64,000 bases of DNA from Anaerolineae bacterium (GCA_022071955.1 JAJVIM010000004.1:124001-188000); one strand, 5' to 3'. Counted from the stretch's first letter, positions 55,248 to 64,000 are shown. The notes: generated from the sequence alone by a model not told the origin. Made by a program: numbers and translations.

Positions 55248-55276
55248 TTTACTCAGATAGAGATTTATACTATAAT
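55248..55276 (+). promoter_or_regulatory. Promoter and dyad for the HTH gene
   Basis: A TATAAT -10 box (55271-55276) with a weaker TTTACT -35 (55248-55253) at 17 bases. Just downstream, TCACCC...GGGTGA surrounds a short repeat (about 55278-55310), a likely operator or leader hairpin. The gene's ATG is at 55341 after GGAGG. Confidence 0.5.
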
Positions 55277-55340
55277 GTCACCCGTCCTCCCAGTGGGTGG
55301 AGTTGGGTGAAGCGGAAAATCTTGATAATGGAGGACCCCA

Positions 55341-55628
55341 ATGCCCTTCCGCCCTGAGTACCCTGCGTGGCTCATTATGCATCTTTCTACGTGCCAAATC
55401 AGCCCAACGGACTTGCTAAAGGCGATTGGTCTTGCGCCAACCCTGGAAGACTTGTACCGCATTATGTACAAGCCATCCTGGGGGATATGTGTGGCGATTG
55501 CAAAGGCCACGGGGAGCCATCCAGCCGCAGTTTTGCGGTTGGCGGGCCACCTGCCAGGGTTGAATGAGTTACGCACCAGACGGCGCGTGAACGTTCAACA
55601 GGATCAGCCGGTCGTTGAATTGATTTAA
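55341..55628 (+). CDS. XRE-like HTH regulator (95 aa)
   Basis: The 95-residue product has an HTH-type layout: SPTDLLKAIGLAPTLEDLYR as helices 1-3 and PSWGICVAIAKATGSHPAAV, then LRLAGHLPG, the terminal pattern (P-S-x-x-x-C/L-x-x-I-A-x-A-x-G-x-x-P-x-x-V-L-R-L-A-G) seen in Cro/CI-family proteins. It has its own promoter within the tail cluster, and its 3' end overlaps an opposing gene. Candidate repressor or antirepressor for this phage. Confidence 0.6.
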   Translation: MPFRPEYPAWLIMHLSTCQISPTDLLKAIGLAPTLEDLYRIMYKPSWGICVAIAKATGSHPAAVLRLAGHLPGLNELRTRRRVNVQQDQPVVELI

Positions 55629-55892
55629 AAGTTCAGTACGGAAATCAGAGATGGTAGTTTCGATGTATTCGGCCTGGACCTGATCGTTAAACCAATCTTT
55701 CGCATGGATGGCAGGATCAGCGTCCATCGTTTGGCGAAAAACATCCAGTATCAACCGGTCTCCGGTATTGTCCTCGTTCAGTTCGTACGAAACCTGCACT
55801 TGAACCAACGCGGGCGGGTCCTGGTGGAGTCGTAACTCGATACTACCATCTTGGTTATGACCCACCAGGCCCCACTCTAACTTACGCTCCAA
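55569..55892 (-). CDS. Hypothetical protein on the opposite strand (107 aa)
   Basis: A TTG-started 107-residue frame on the - strand, convergent with and overlapping the HTH gene by 60 bases. Sequence is protein-like and acidic (LVGHNQDGSIELRLHQDPPA, then DRLILDVFRQTMDADPAIHA). There is no better + strand frame here. It starts 4 bases after a short possible secreted peptide gene. Function unknown. Confidence 0.55.
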   Translation of the reverse strand: MERKLEWGLVGHNQDGSIELRLHQDPPALVQVQVSYELNEDNTGDRLILDVFRQTMDADPAIHAKDWFNDQVQAEYIETTISDFRTELLNQFNDRLILLNVHAPSGA

Positions 55893-55896
55893 TTGT

Positions 55897-56064
55897 TTAC
55901 CCCGTATCTTTTACCAAAAAGTTCGAGATTCCCGCAGCGGAACGCTGTTCGCGTTGAGTTGCAGATTTTTCTTCGCGGGACGCGGCCACAGCCGGCCCAC
56001 CGCCCTGTGCCATCGGCGAAAACGACAACGCCACGGCAAACAGCGCGAAAACGCAGACAAGCAT
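55897..56064 (-). CDS. Possible short secreted peptide (55 aa)
   Basis: On the - strand, ATG 56064 opens a 55-residue frame with a signal-peptide-like start (MLVCVFALFAVALSFSPMAQ) and an alanine-rich mature part ending in SREEKSATQREQRS-type sequence. Its stop is four bases before the TTG of the 107-residue gene, as in a two-gene operon. A TATAAT-like box lies upstream on this strand near 56127-56132. Short, so a tentative call. Confidence 0.4.
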   Translation of the reverse strand: MLVCVFALFAVALSFSPMAQGGGPAVAASREEKSATQREQRSAAGISNFLVKDTG

Positions 56065-56178
56065 ACCCAAAGCTGATCCTAAAATACCCCATTACAGTTT
56101 GGTCATACAGAGCCCTCCATTGTCCGACATTATATAATATAAACATCAAATTTGCCATATTTCAGTGTTCATTTTAAA

Positions 56179-56227
56179 CTGAATATTTTCATATATCCTT
56201 GATTTTGCCAGCCTGATACGGTAAAAT
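56179..56227 (+). promoter_or_regulatory. Promoter for the tape-measure operon with GTGAAWWTTTTCA-like element
   Basis: TTGATT (56199-56204), 17-base spacer, TAAAAT (56222-56227). Eight bases upstream is CTGAATATTTTCA (56179-56191), matching the core of the elements at 5.6, 17.6 and 43.7 kb. The first gene downstream starts at 56347 but a terminator intervenes. Confidence 0.6.
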
Positions 56228-56301
56228 AGATGTTACATAGGCGACGGCACCGTCCGACACCAGCAGGACGGGAGTCGTTGCCACGTTTCTCCTTTGGGGC
56301 A

Positions 56302-56333
56302 AGCTCCCGCCTGTTTGGGCGGGAGCTTTTTTT
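56302..56333 (+). terminator. Strong terminator just before the tape-measure gene
   Basis: AGCTCCCGCC (56302-56311) pairs perfectly over 10 bp with GGCGGGAGCT (56318-56327), 6-base loop, followed by six further T residues. It is 13 bases before the tape-measure GTG and only about 75 bases after the promoter's expected start. Read-through would need antitermination. Confidence 0.75.
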
Positions 56334-56346
56334 CTGGAGGAAAACG

Positions 56347-59145
56347 GTGCAAAAAGCCGACTACGAATATTCAGCCAGTCTTGACGCTTCGCAGGTAGAG
56401 GCTGAACTGTCGCGTGTTGACCGGCAGATGGACGATCTGGGCAAACGTGGCGACGGCGCGATGAACCAGATTGCCAAAAGCAGCGGCGGGGCTGCCGGTG
56501 GTTTGCAGCAAATGACCGGTGGGGCCGGAATGGCCGAGATGGCGATTGGGGCGGTTGGCGGGGCGGCGGCGATGGCGGCCATGAAGATCGTCGAGATGGC
56601 CCAGCAGGGTATTGCCATGCTCAAGGCCCTGACCGATCAGGCCATCCAGATGAACAGCCAGGTCCAGACCGCCCAGGTGTTGTTTGGTAACCTGATGAAA
56701 TCAGAGGAAGAGGCGAAACGCTTTGTCTCGGATTTGCGCGAAGAGACCCAGAAACTCGGTTTGGCGTTTTCGGCTACGACTGAATTTGCTCAGGCAATTC
56801 TGCCGGACTCCAAAAGTGTTGCCGAGTTTATGGAACTCCTCAAGACCACCGACCGCTACGCTGACTTTGAGGGCGTCCAGTTTGAGCGGCTGAAACTGGC
56901 TATCAACGAAGCCGTGGCCGGGCAGATGACCTATCTCCGCCAGTGGCTCAACCTCTCCGGGGCGCAACTCGACCGCATCAAGGAGCTGCAAAAGGAATAC
57001 GGTCAGGTTGCCGGTCTGACGAAGGGCATGCAGGAGATTCTAGAGAAGAAGGGCGCGGGGAGCGCCGATTCGTTCTCCGGGACGGCCTTGTACGCTGAAA
57101 AAAGCCTGCGCGGGATGATGGACAATATGAAGCTCGCGCTCGGTGACGCTCCCTTTGATGAATATCTGGAAGGGATGAACCGCTTCAACAAGTGGCTCAA
57201 CGACAACTCCGACCACCTGGTTGATCTGGCTTATAGCATCGGCGAGGCCTTCGCCTCGGTAATGGATGTGGTCGGCGATCTCAAGGGCGACGCTCTGGAC
57301 AGCCTCGATGTGGAGGGCTTGGTTGATGTTATCCAGTCTTTCCTCGACGGGGTCGTTGAAGCGGCCAATCAGGTCCACCTGCTGATTGACAACATCCAGA
57401 TTTTCATTGAGGCCGCCGCGCCGCTCAAGGATATGACCTTTGGTTTCGTCGAAGAGTTTCGGGAATCGGTCGGGTTGACCCAAACGATGGACGAAAAACT
57501 AGCCGAAATGCAAAAGTCTGGCAACGCCGCGGTCGCCGGTCTCGGCAATTTGGGCGATGCCATGACTGATAGCTGGAACCCGTTCCTCGGTATCCTCAGT
57601 CACGCCGGGGAGGCTTTGACCACCCTCAACCAGATGATTGCAATGGCCTCGGCCGGGCTGGCGTCGCTGCTGGCCGGGATTAAGCCGATTATTGATGACT
57701 TTATGGGGCTGGCGGAGATGGCCGGGGCGGCAATGGCTGGGGACTTTGAACGGGTCTCTGAAATCGGTAAACGCGAAAGTAACATCTTAAAGGGTAACTT
57801 CTTCGACCTTGAGGCAGCCTACAAGGCCGGGATGGAGTCCTTCGAGAAGTCTGTGGCAAAAATGGAGGAAGCCGACCAGCGGCGCGAGGAGCGCGAGCAG
57901 AAACGCAAAGAGCGCGATCAGAAAGTTGAGCATTCTACCTGGGAAAATCCGTCGCTGGCCGATAAAGACCCGCTCGAAAGTGAAGATTACAAAAAGGCGA
58001 AAGATAAACTCGACAAGGCGCTCGAAAAGCAGCGCGTCGCCGACCAGCGGCGGCTGGAAGATTTCGAGGAAGAGCTGGCGGAAAAACGGCTGTCGGTCGA
58101 GCAATGGGCTGTCGAGGACCTGCTCAAAATCGAAGAGGATTACCAGCAAAAGCGCATCGACCTGCGGGCAAAATACGACGCCGATTATGAGGCCGAAAAT
58201 AAAAACTACGCCAAGCAGACGCTGCAACGGGACAAGAAACACCGCGAAGAACGCGAGGAATTCGAGAAGGAATCCAACCAGCGGCGGCTGGAGCTGGAGG
58301 AGAATTACCAGAAGCAACTCCAGGAAATGACCGACGACTTTCAGCGTAACGCCCAGCGGCTGGCCGAGCGACGTGACGCCATCGCCTTTGTTGAACTGCT
58401 GCGCAGCCGGGAAGAGGCGCTGTCTGACGCGAAGACCCAAAAGGAAGAAGCCAGGACTACCCTTGAAGAGCAGATCGCCGAAGATCGCCAGAAAATGCAG
58501 GAGCGTCAGGAAGAAGAAATCAGGTCGGCCAAAGAGACCCACGAGGAACGGCTGGCCATGCTCAAGGAGCGGCTGGATGAAGAGCTGGCCGCGGCGGACG
58601 AGAAATACAGAGCCGACCTGGAAAAGCACAACGAGACCGAGCAGAAAAAATATGACGCCATCGAGGAATTTATCAAAAAGCGGATGGCAGCCTGGGAGAA
58701 GGCGGACAGGCGGCGGCTGGAAGACCTCCAGACCCAAATGGATAAAGAGATAAAGATTATCGAGGACGCCGAAAAGAAAAAGGCGGAAATCCAGGCTAAA
58801 GAGGAGAGGTCAAAGCCGATCAGCCAGCAGCGAAGTTATAACGAACACCTGGATACCGTCGAGCGCCCCACCGGCCGGGCTCGTGGCGGGCCGGTTTACC
58901 CTGGCCAGGCCTATTGGGTTGGCGAAGAAGGGCCAGAGCTGTTCAAGCCCTGGCAAAGCGGTCTGATCGTCCCCAATGACCAGTTAATGTACGCCCAGCC
59001 GGGCGGCAGAGGTATGGGGGGTAGCGTGACCTATAACCAGCAGCAAGCCAACCTGTCGATGCTGGACCCGACCCAGGTCAGCGCCGCGCAGCGGGCGCAG
59101 ATGCGCCAATTTATTCTTGAGGTATTGATGGAGACCGAAGCATGA
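56347..59145 (+). CDS. Tail tape measure protein (932 aa)
   Basis: GTG 56347 follows GGAGG; the frame continues upstream only through the terminator. N-terminal disordered/Gly-rich part then a hydrophobic helix (VGGAAAMAAMKIVEMAQQGI). A long central region of charged coiled coils (about 500-840: QRREEREQKRKERDQKVEHS and many EERE/KK blocks) sets tail length. The C-terminus has the tape-measure-type ending RARGGPVYPGQAYWVGEEGP then ELFKPWQSGLIVPNDQ. At 932 residues, by the usual 1.5 angstrom per helical residue, the tail should be roughly 140 nm. Confidence 0.9.
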   Translation: MQKADYEYSASLDASQVEAELSRVDRQMDDLGKRGDGAMNQIAKSSGGAAGGLQQMTGGAGMAEMAIGAVGGAAAMAAMKIVEMAQQGIAMLKALTDQAIQMNSQVQTAQVLFGNLMKSEEEAKRFVSDLREETQKLGLAFSATTEFAQAILPDSKSVAEFMELLKTTDRYADFEGVQFERLKLAINEAVAGQMTYLRQWLNLSGAQLDRIKELQKEYGQVAGLTKGMQEILEKKGAGSADSFSGTALYAEKSLRGMMDNMKLALGDAPFDEYLEGMNRFNKWLNDNSDHLVDLAYSIGEAFASVMDVVGDLKGDALDSLDVEGLVDVIQSFLDGVVEAANQVHLLIDNIQIFIEAAAPLKDMTFGFVEEFRESVGLTQTMDEKLAEMQKSGNAAVAGLGNLGDAMTDSWNPFLGILSHAGEALTTLNQMIAMASAGLASLLAGIKPIIDDFMGLAEMAGAAMAGDFERVSEIGKRESNILKGNFFDLEAAYKAGMESFEKSVAKMEEADQRREEREQKRKERDQKVEHSTWENPSLADKDPLESEDYKKAKDKLDKALEKQRVADQRRLEDFEEELAEKRLSVEQWAVEDLLKIEEDYQQKRIDLRAKYDADYEAENKNYAKQTLQRDKKHREEREEFEKESNQRRLELEENYQKQLQEMTDDFQRNAQRLAERRDAIAFVELLRSREEALSDAKTQKEEARTTLEEQIAEDRQKMQERQEEEIRSAKETHEERLAMLKERLDEELAAADEKYRADLEKHNETEQKKYDAIEEFIKKRMAAWEKADRRRLEDLQTQMDKEIKIIEDAEKKKAEIQAKEERSKPISQQRSYNEHLDTVERPTGRARGGPVYPGQAYWVGEEGPELFKPWQSGLIVPNDQLMYAQPGGRGMGGSVTYNQQQANLSMLDPTQVSAAQRAQMRQFILEVLMETEA

Positions 59146-59648
59146 GACTTGATGATCGTTCCTACTGGCGATTCGCCTCAACTCTTGACCGGCTGGACCG
59201 GGGCTACCTGATGCTGTACGGCTTGCCGGACCCAGCCCTGTTCAACTATCAGAGCTACGCCGAAGAGGTTCAGGATTCCAGCGGCAACGTCAAACGCTAC
59301 GGCAACGCCACCTACATCCTGCGCTGGCGACAGATGGACGCAGCCCAAACTTACCAGCTTAAAAGTTTGATTGAGCCGATTATCGCCGCGAAGGGCTGGC
59401 TCTATATGACCGCCGACCGGGCCGATGCTTCCGCGCCGGGGCGGGATTGGGTGGACCTGCGCGGCAAGCCGCGCCTGACCGAAATCGCGGCCGTGGCCAA
59501 TAGCCGCGGCCGGGTCTTTGAGGAGGTCTCTTTGCAGCTTTCGATGGTCGAAATCATCAATACTCCCTCAAACGTCTTTGAGCCGGTGCTGACTTACAGC
59601 CTCGACTTTAGCAAAAGCCACAACAGCGGCTATCTGCCGTTTCTTTAG
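59142..59648 (+). CDS. Distal tail protein-like (168 aa)
   Basis: A 168-residue beta-rich protein directly after the tape measure (MRLDDRSYWRFASTLDRLDR, then FEEVSLQLSMVEIINTPSNV) with the ATGA overlap. Distal tail (Dit)-type proteins follow the tape measure in siphoviruses. The call is by position and composition. Confidence 0.6.
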   Translation: MRLDDRSYWRFASTLDRLDRGYLMLYGLPDPALFNYQSYAEEVQDSSGNVKRYGNATYILRWRQMDAAQTYQLKSLIEPIIAAKGWLYMTADRADASAPGRDWVDLRGKPRLTEIAAVANSRGRVFEEVSLQLSMVEIINTPSNVFEPVLTYSLDFSKSHNSGYLPFL

Positions 59649-59659
59649 AGGAGGATTCA

Positions 59660-60220
59660 ATGAGTGATAATATCGTTGTCAAGGATGGCAACAATGCCAG
59701 CGTCGAAATGCGCACAAAAGAAACTAGCGGCGTCCATACCCCGTACTATATTGCCGTGCCGCTCGATGGCGTACTTGAAACCGGCTTGATCGAGCTGATC
59801 GGTATCAATGAATCGGTTAGCAATAACGGCTTTGGTGCGTCAGTTGCGGTGGTGCTCAGCGCTGCTTATAGCGGCCAGATCGAGCAAATTATCCTGGTCA
59901 AAACTCCCGGCTCCGGCACCAGTTCCAAACCTACCGGCAAGCTGCTTATCTTTGACGCCGACCCGACCATACTTCTGAATGCCAGCGACATGTCGGTTGC
60001 GGCGCTAAATGCCGTCATCGCCGTAGTTGATGTCCAGACCGGTGATTGGGTGGTCTCGGTCGCGGCTGGTGAGGTCGCCAAATTGGACGTGGCGATCCCG
60101 TTTCACGCGCTGGGGACATTCTATCTCGCTTTCCAGAACACCAGCGGCGCGGCGATTAACGGTCTGGCCGGGGACGATGTGGCGATCCAGGCCAACATTT
60201 GGTTTACCCGCCAGAGCTGA
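59660..60220 (+). CDS. Beta-rich tail protein (186 aa)
   Basis: A 186-residue almost all-beta protein (VVVLSAAYSGQIEQIILVKT-type strands; VAIPFHALGTFYLAFQNTSG). Position between the Dit-like and the large tail proteins suggests a baseplate or tail-tip component. No named family recognised. RBS GAGGAGG. Confidence 0.55.
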   Translation: MSDNIVVKDGNNASVEMRTKETSGVHTPYYIAVPLDGVLETGLIELIGINESVSNNGFGASVAVVLSAAYSGQIEQIILVKTPGSGTSSKPTGKLLIFDADPTILLNASDMSVAALNAVIAVVDVQTGDWVVSVAAGEVAKLDVAIPFHALGTFYLAFQNTSGAAINGLAGDDVAIQANIWFTRQS

Positions 60221-60222
60221 CC

Positions 60223-63200
60223 ATGACCTATCTTGTCTCTGCTGAGCAGCAAGCCAGAATTCAGGCGTCCGGGACCGGCACGCCTTATTTTTCTATTTAC
60301 ACCCCCGACCGGCTGCTATCCTGCCAAGTCAATGATAGCGGGGTGGTGCGCAGCCAGCGAACGATTCCTTACAACAACGGCACCGGCACCGGTTTCGCCG
60401 ACATCCAGCCTCATTACTCAGTAATGGTCGGTACAAAGCCGGGGCTGGCAGACGTGGGCGAGGTCAGATTGCGCAGCGTTAATGGCGGCCCCACCAGCGG
60501 CGTCCTGACCCTGGCCGAAAACAACATCGTCTGGGAGGACGACCTGCATCTGACTGTGTTGCGGGTGGTGGACTTGTGGCCGATTTTCCCCCGTTTTACT
60601 GCCGCGGGCGTTTTTTATAAGGACTGGGACATCCTCTATACCGACCAGAACAAATTCGCCAAGCCGGTCTGTATTGCCGGGCCGCCGCAGGCACAATGGA
60701 TGAACGGCGGCAGCGCCGTGTTTGCCCTAAACTTGAACCGGTCGTACCCCATCACTCCCAGCGCGACGGTGGCCAGCTACAGCGGGCAGGTCTGGCCCAG
60801 CGCCGGAGCGCAGTTGGCGCTTAACCCGCTGACCGGCATCGGGACGTTGACCGTGACCAAAGGCGGGGCGTATTACGCCAAATTTGTCAGCACCGATTCT
60901 TACGGCAAATCACAGGAGCGATACGTCGTCTTTTTCGCCCACGATAACACCTTCCGGCCGCTGGACATCGCGGTCAAGGGCCGGGTGACTAATCGCTGGA
61001 GTTCGCCGGGCTGGTCAACCAGCGTTACCGTCTACGACAACACCAAACCCCGCAATGGAGCGCAGGCTGTGCTATGGTATGCGGCTGACGATTACGTCAA
61101 TCTGCGCGATGGGGCCAACATCCTGGCCGTGGGGCACGTGCGCACCAGTAAGGTTGAACTGGATGAATTCAAGGGTATTAACAAGACGACGATTCAAATC
61201 TCCAGTGTCGTCAACCTGATGGGGCGGCACCGGGCGCTCAATATCAGCCTGAACGGCACCAAAAACCCGACGCGCTGGTATCACTACCGATCAGAACTGA
61301 CCGCGGGCCGGGCCGTCCACCACCTCTACGCTCACCATTCGACCCTGCTGCAAATCGCCGATGTCTTCAACCTGACCCAGGATGGCCGCTGGGCCGAACA
61401 CATCGACTTTGAGGAGTCAAACCTCTATGATCAGGCCAACAGTGTGATGTGGCAGCACGGGATTCTGGCCCGGCTGTCGTCCAATCTGGCCGGGCAACTT
61501 TTTGTCGAAAAGGAAATCCAGTATCTGGACGACGCCAGCCGCGCCAAAATACCGCTGCTTATGGCGCTGGGGCGGGATGACCGGGCCGGGCAACTGACCT
61601 ATACCCGCAATGAGGAGAAAAAGACCGGTATCGTTAATGTTTCCGGCTTTTCCTGGGACGGCAAGGCCGCGACGCCGTTAATCTCGGTTGCGCCTGGACG
61701 CTCGCCGGAGTGGCTGGGCACCGGCATCGACAACTACGAGCGCCAAATCCTGACCAGTCAGGAGTTGACCAACGAGTTATCAGGCCGGATTCTGGGCGCG
61801 GCCAACAATGATTACCCCGATGTTATTGCGCCGCTCATCGGGGCCTATCAGGGGGTGCTGGACGTGGTGCCCCAATACTGGGTCAATCTGCCCAACGAAG
61901 GCGGCGACTGGACGGACGACACTCGCTTTGTTTGCCGCGAGATTAACATTGCCTACGACAGCGACAAAGGCACAATCAGTACCAGCGCCGCCTTCGAGAT
62001 GGAGGCCAGCGCTTTTCCCGGCGTGCCGGGGGACTACCCTGCCCCTGAAACCATCGAGGACCGGCCCAACTGGACGCCGCCGCCAAATCTGGAACAGGGC
62101 TGCGAGAGTGACGAATATCAGGGGGCGATGGCGCTGTTCGGGACATCGGCCTACTGGCGTTCATTGGCTACTGACTGGCAGGACATTGACGGCGACCTGC
62201 TGGCCGGGATCGACACTCATGGCTGCGTCTACGAGCCGTGGCAGGCCGACGCCGACACCGCCGACCAGCGCAATCTGGTACTGCTGCGCATCGCCGACAA
62301 TTCGCTCTACATCACCTGGGACAAAGGCGAAACGTGGGCGGACATCTTCCCGGCCTACCTGGACGTGCCCAACCCGTTCAGTGACTTCCCCGCGCCGACC
62401 GTCGAGGACCTGACGCTGGTGCAGGTCGTTTCAGACCTGCATTCCACATCCATCTATTTGTTGGTGCGCTGGCTGAATGCCGCGGGCGATTACCGGGCCG
62501 CCGTTTTACGGGCGTTCGATTGGGGCTGGGAATATGCGGCTGTCTTTCGCGGGCGGGCCATCCGTATGGCGATTGATCAGGGGAATGGCTCATTGTTGTG
62601 GGTTACCTACCACGACGAGTTAGCCGACCTCCTGGGTGTCATTTGTTACGACATCACCACCGAAGCCATGACCTTGCGCGACGTTTTTTCGCTCGGCGCG
62701 GCGACCCTGGCCCAGATCAACAACGGCAGCCGCTACGCTACGCCGGTCACCCCGGAGGGCTTTATCGGCTACTGTGCCATTCTGGGGGCGATGGAGCAAC
62801 CGCAGGGGCTGGGTAGCGGCGTGGTCAACGTCATCGAGACCTCGACCGCGGGTAAGTCGTGGGTTTTGCTCCAGGAAGGCTGGATCGACGAACTGCGGGC
62901 CGGGGTCTACCTCAAGGAGCCACGGCTGGCCGGAACGGCGCTCTTCTCCTTTGGTGACACCGACAACGACGGTACGGTCGTGGATGAATTGACCCGTTAC
63001 AAGGTGCAGGCTGCGGGTCAGATACTCCTCTCAACCGACTGTGGCGCGTCCTATACCGCCGATGCCCCGGCCACTCCGCCGAACCCCTGGTTTGACAGCG
63101 TGCCTCCGGTCTGGAGCCAGATAGACCTGATTTGCAGCGTGACTTCACCAGCCGGGATTACGTATGTCCTCGGTGGCTGGGTGAGCAGTAATGGGTTGCA

Positions 63201-63669
63201 ACGCGGCGGCCTGTGGTTGCGAACGGCCAGCGGGTGGCAGTTCGTCAGTTTTACTGACGGTGGATACTCCGAACTCAAGCCGATCTGGCTGGCAGTCAAT
63301 TCAACTTACCTGCTGATTTCATTCTGGGCTGATGGCAATCTCTATCTGCGGGTCTACCAGACCGCCACAATGGCCGGGCCGGTGGACCACGATTTTGGCG
63401 GCTGCACCTTGAGCCAGTTGGCCACGCACACCTATTACCTGTTTCCGGCGACAGTTCCCGACAACGCCGCCGTCTGGTTTGCGGCTGGCCGAATGGCGGC
63501 GATACCCGGCTCGGCGGCGCTGGCCCACATCGCTACCTGTGACGGCGCGAGCTGGAGTGTAGTTAAGGACACCTGGGGCGAATCGTATTGCGCGGCGCTG
63601 GTGGTCGGGCCGGACAACGCCGGAGACCGCGAGCTGTTTGCCGCCCGACATCCGAAGGAGACCGTCTAA
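60223..63669 (+). CDS. Large tail-tip protein with beta-propeller-like C-terminus (1148 aa)
   Basis: ATG 60223, MTYLVSAEQQARIQASGTGT, follows the previous stop by two bases. Residues 1-250 are beta-rich with a collar of phage baseplate character. From about 630 onward repeated blades contain Asp-box-like motifs (ITWDKGETWADIF; STDCGASYTAD), like the propeller of the major tail protein. The domain may bind host-surface glycans. Probably the central tail-tip or receptor-binding protein. Confidence 0.65.
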   Translation: MTYLVSAEQQARIQASGTGTPYFSIYTPDRLLSCQVNDSGVVRSQRTIPYNNGTGTGFADIQPHYSVMVGTKPGLADVGEVRLRSVNGGPTSGVLTLAENNIVWEDDLHLTVLRVVDLWPIFPRFTAAGVFYKDWDILYTDQNKFAKPVCIAGPPQAQWMNGGSAVFALNLNRSYPITPSATVASYSGQVWPSAGAQLALNPLTGIGTLTVTKGGAYYAKFVSTDSYGKSQERYVVFFAHDNTFRPLDIAVKGRVTNRWSSPGWSTSVTVYDNTKPRNGAQAVLWYAADDYVNLRDGANILAVGHVRTSKVELDEFKGINKTTIQISSVVNLMGRHRALNISLNGTKNPTRWYHYRSELTAGRAVHHLYAHHSTLLQIADVFNLTQDGRWAEHIDFEESNLYDQANSVMWQHGILARLSSNLAGQLFVEKEIQYLDDASRAKIPLLMALGRDDRAGQLTYTRNEEKKTGIVNVSGFSWDGKAATPLISVAPGRSPEWLGTGIDNYERQILTSQELTNELSGRILGAANNDYPDVIAPLIGAYQGVLDVVPQYWVNLPNEGGDWTDDTRFVCREINIAYDSDKGTISTSAAFEMEASAFPGVPGDYPAPETIEDRPNWTPPPNLEQGCESDEYQGAMALFGTSAYWRSLATDWQDIDGDLLAGIDTHGCVYEPWQADADTADQRNLVLLRIADNSLYITWDKGETWADIFPAYLDVPNPFSDFPAPTVEDLTLVQVVSDLHSTSIYLLVRWLNAAGDYRAAVLRAFDWGWEYAAVFRGRAIRMAIDQGNGSLLWVTYHDELADLLGVICYDITTEAMTLRDVFSLGAATLAQINNGSRYATPVTPEGFIGYCAILGAMEQPQGLGSGVVNVIETSTAGKSWVLLQEGWIDELRAGVYLKEPRLAGTALFSFGDTDNDGTVVDELTRYKVQAAGQILLSTDCGASYTADAPATPPNPWFDSVPPVWSQIDLICSVTSPAGITYVLGGWVSSNGLQRGGLWLRTASGWQFVSFTDGGYSELKPIWLAVNSTYLLISFWADGNLYLRVYQTATMAGPVDHDFGGCTLSQLATHTYYLFPATVPDNAAVWFAAGRMAAIPGSAALAHIATCDGASWSVVKDTWGESYCAALVVGPDNAGDRELFAARHPKETV

Positions 63670-64000
63670 TGCCAATTTCTCTGGATAGCATGACCACCGC
63701 CCAAGCTGACAATTTCCCGGAATCGCTGGTTATCCCCGCTGTCCCGGCCGGGACTGACGCGCTGTACATTCTGGAAATGCACGCCTATCAGGGGGGAGTT
63801 AACTCTGTTGCAGGGCTGGGCCTTACCTGGCAGCAAAAGGGGCAAATCTGGTACGCGGAAGGGACGACGGCGGGCGGAAACGTGACCATTGCTTTTTCCT
63901 TTGGGGGCGAAACGTTACCGCCGCGGGCGGCCATTGGGTCGGTATTACATTATTCTGGCGTTGGCGGGTTTTGTGTGCGGTCAGTCGAAAGCGCGGACAC
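63669..64000 (+). CDS. Tail-fibre-region protein, 5' part only
   Basis: Starts at the ATG overlapping the previous stop (MPISLDSMTTAQADNFPESL) and runs off the window after 110 codons. The visible part is beta-rich (LYILEMHAYQGGVNS, VTIAFSFGGETLPPRAAI), typical of phage tail-associated adhesive domains. The rest is outside the window, so the family cannot be given. Confidence 0.6.
   Translation, partial: MPISLDSMTTAQADNFPESLVIPAVPAGTDALYILEMHAYQGGVNSVAGLGLTWQQKGQIWYAEGTTAGGNVTIAFSFGGETLPPRAAIGSVLHYSGVGGFCVRSVESAD

Noticed and set aside
55877..56158. 93-codon - strand frame overlapping the short secreted peptide gene
   Set aside because: A Cys/Arg-rich product with no ordered features. The overlapping 55-codon frame has a signal-peptide-like start and better coupling.
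56230..56346. Upstream extension of the tape-measure protein from 56230
   Set aside because: It would read through a strong terminator hairpin; GTG 56347 has GGAGG at correct spacing.

Overview
The window is a contiguous slice of a tailed, siphovirus-type bacteriophage or prophage genome. From about 29 kb rightward it carries, on the + strand and in canonical order, small terminase, large terminase, a portal-MuF fusion, capsid protease, HK97-type major capsid protein, head-tail connectors, a major tail protein, tail-assembly chaperones, a 932-residue tape measure and distal tail proteins. The DNA is GC-rich with a bacterial gene style (Shine-Dalgarno sites, ATGA and TGATG overlaps, sigma70-like promoters). 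The two NB-ARC/TPR proteins resemble those of multicellular, repeat-rich bacteria such as Chloroflexota, Cyanobacteria or Actinobacteria. Chloroflexota is my tentative host guess, not something the sequence proves. No integrase, DNA polymerase, helicase or endolysin is visible, so lifestyle cannot be decided and the genome continues on both sides.

Region 1 (1-23.6 kb, + strand) is an early or accessory block of about 45 small, tightly overlapping genes. Most have no recognisable function and many carry CxxC zinc-ribbon pairs. Recognisable products are a C5-cytosine methyltransferase, a PolX-like nucleotidyltransferase, three further DNA methyltransferases (TaqI-like, beta-class, Dam-like), a likely Mom-family base-modification protein, a zinc-ribbon/GNAT fusion and an AP2-like DNA-binding protein. 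Promoters stand at about 4.1, 5.6 and 17.6 kb.

Region 2 (23.85-29.0 kb, - strand) is a three-gene island opposed to the rest of the window. It encodes an NB-ARC/TPR ATPase, a 132-residue membrane-active-effector-like protein, and a 970-residue NB-ARC protein with eleven 42-residue TPR repeats. The effector's C-terminus and the large ATPase's N-terminus share a nearly identical short motif (QQIASG[S/K]NIAQA), the layout of bacterial NLR/amyloid-signalling pairs. This is probably an immunity or superinfection-exclusion cargo carried by the phage.

Region 3 (29.1-42.1 kb) holds three ParB-like proteins (one fused to a methyltransferase), a CmoA-like methyltransferase, a structured RNA candidate, the terminase subunits and a 1361-residue portal-MuF-metalloprotease fusion.

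Region 4 (42.1-64 kb) holds head and tail morphogenesis genes. A short module (MSDQLLLEAEL..., ending NPYHDPKxGKF) recurs in proteins lying between capsid and tail genes, including an esterase. It also occurs in shortened form inside the portal fusion, as a decayed copy between genes, and as a truncated copy at a C-terminus. I read it as a virion-targeting or ejection tag that has spread by duplication. A small regulatory island (HTH protein plus two - strand genes) interrupts the tail genes at 55.3-56.1 kb. Several late genes are preceded by an intrinsic terminator lying just downstream of a promoter, suggesting antitermination or small RNAs.
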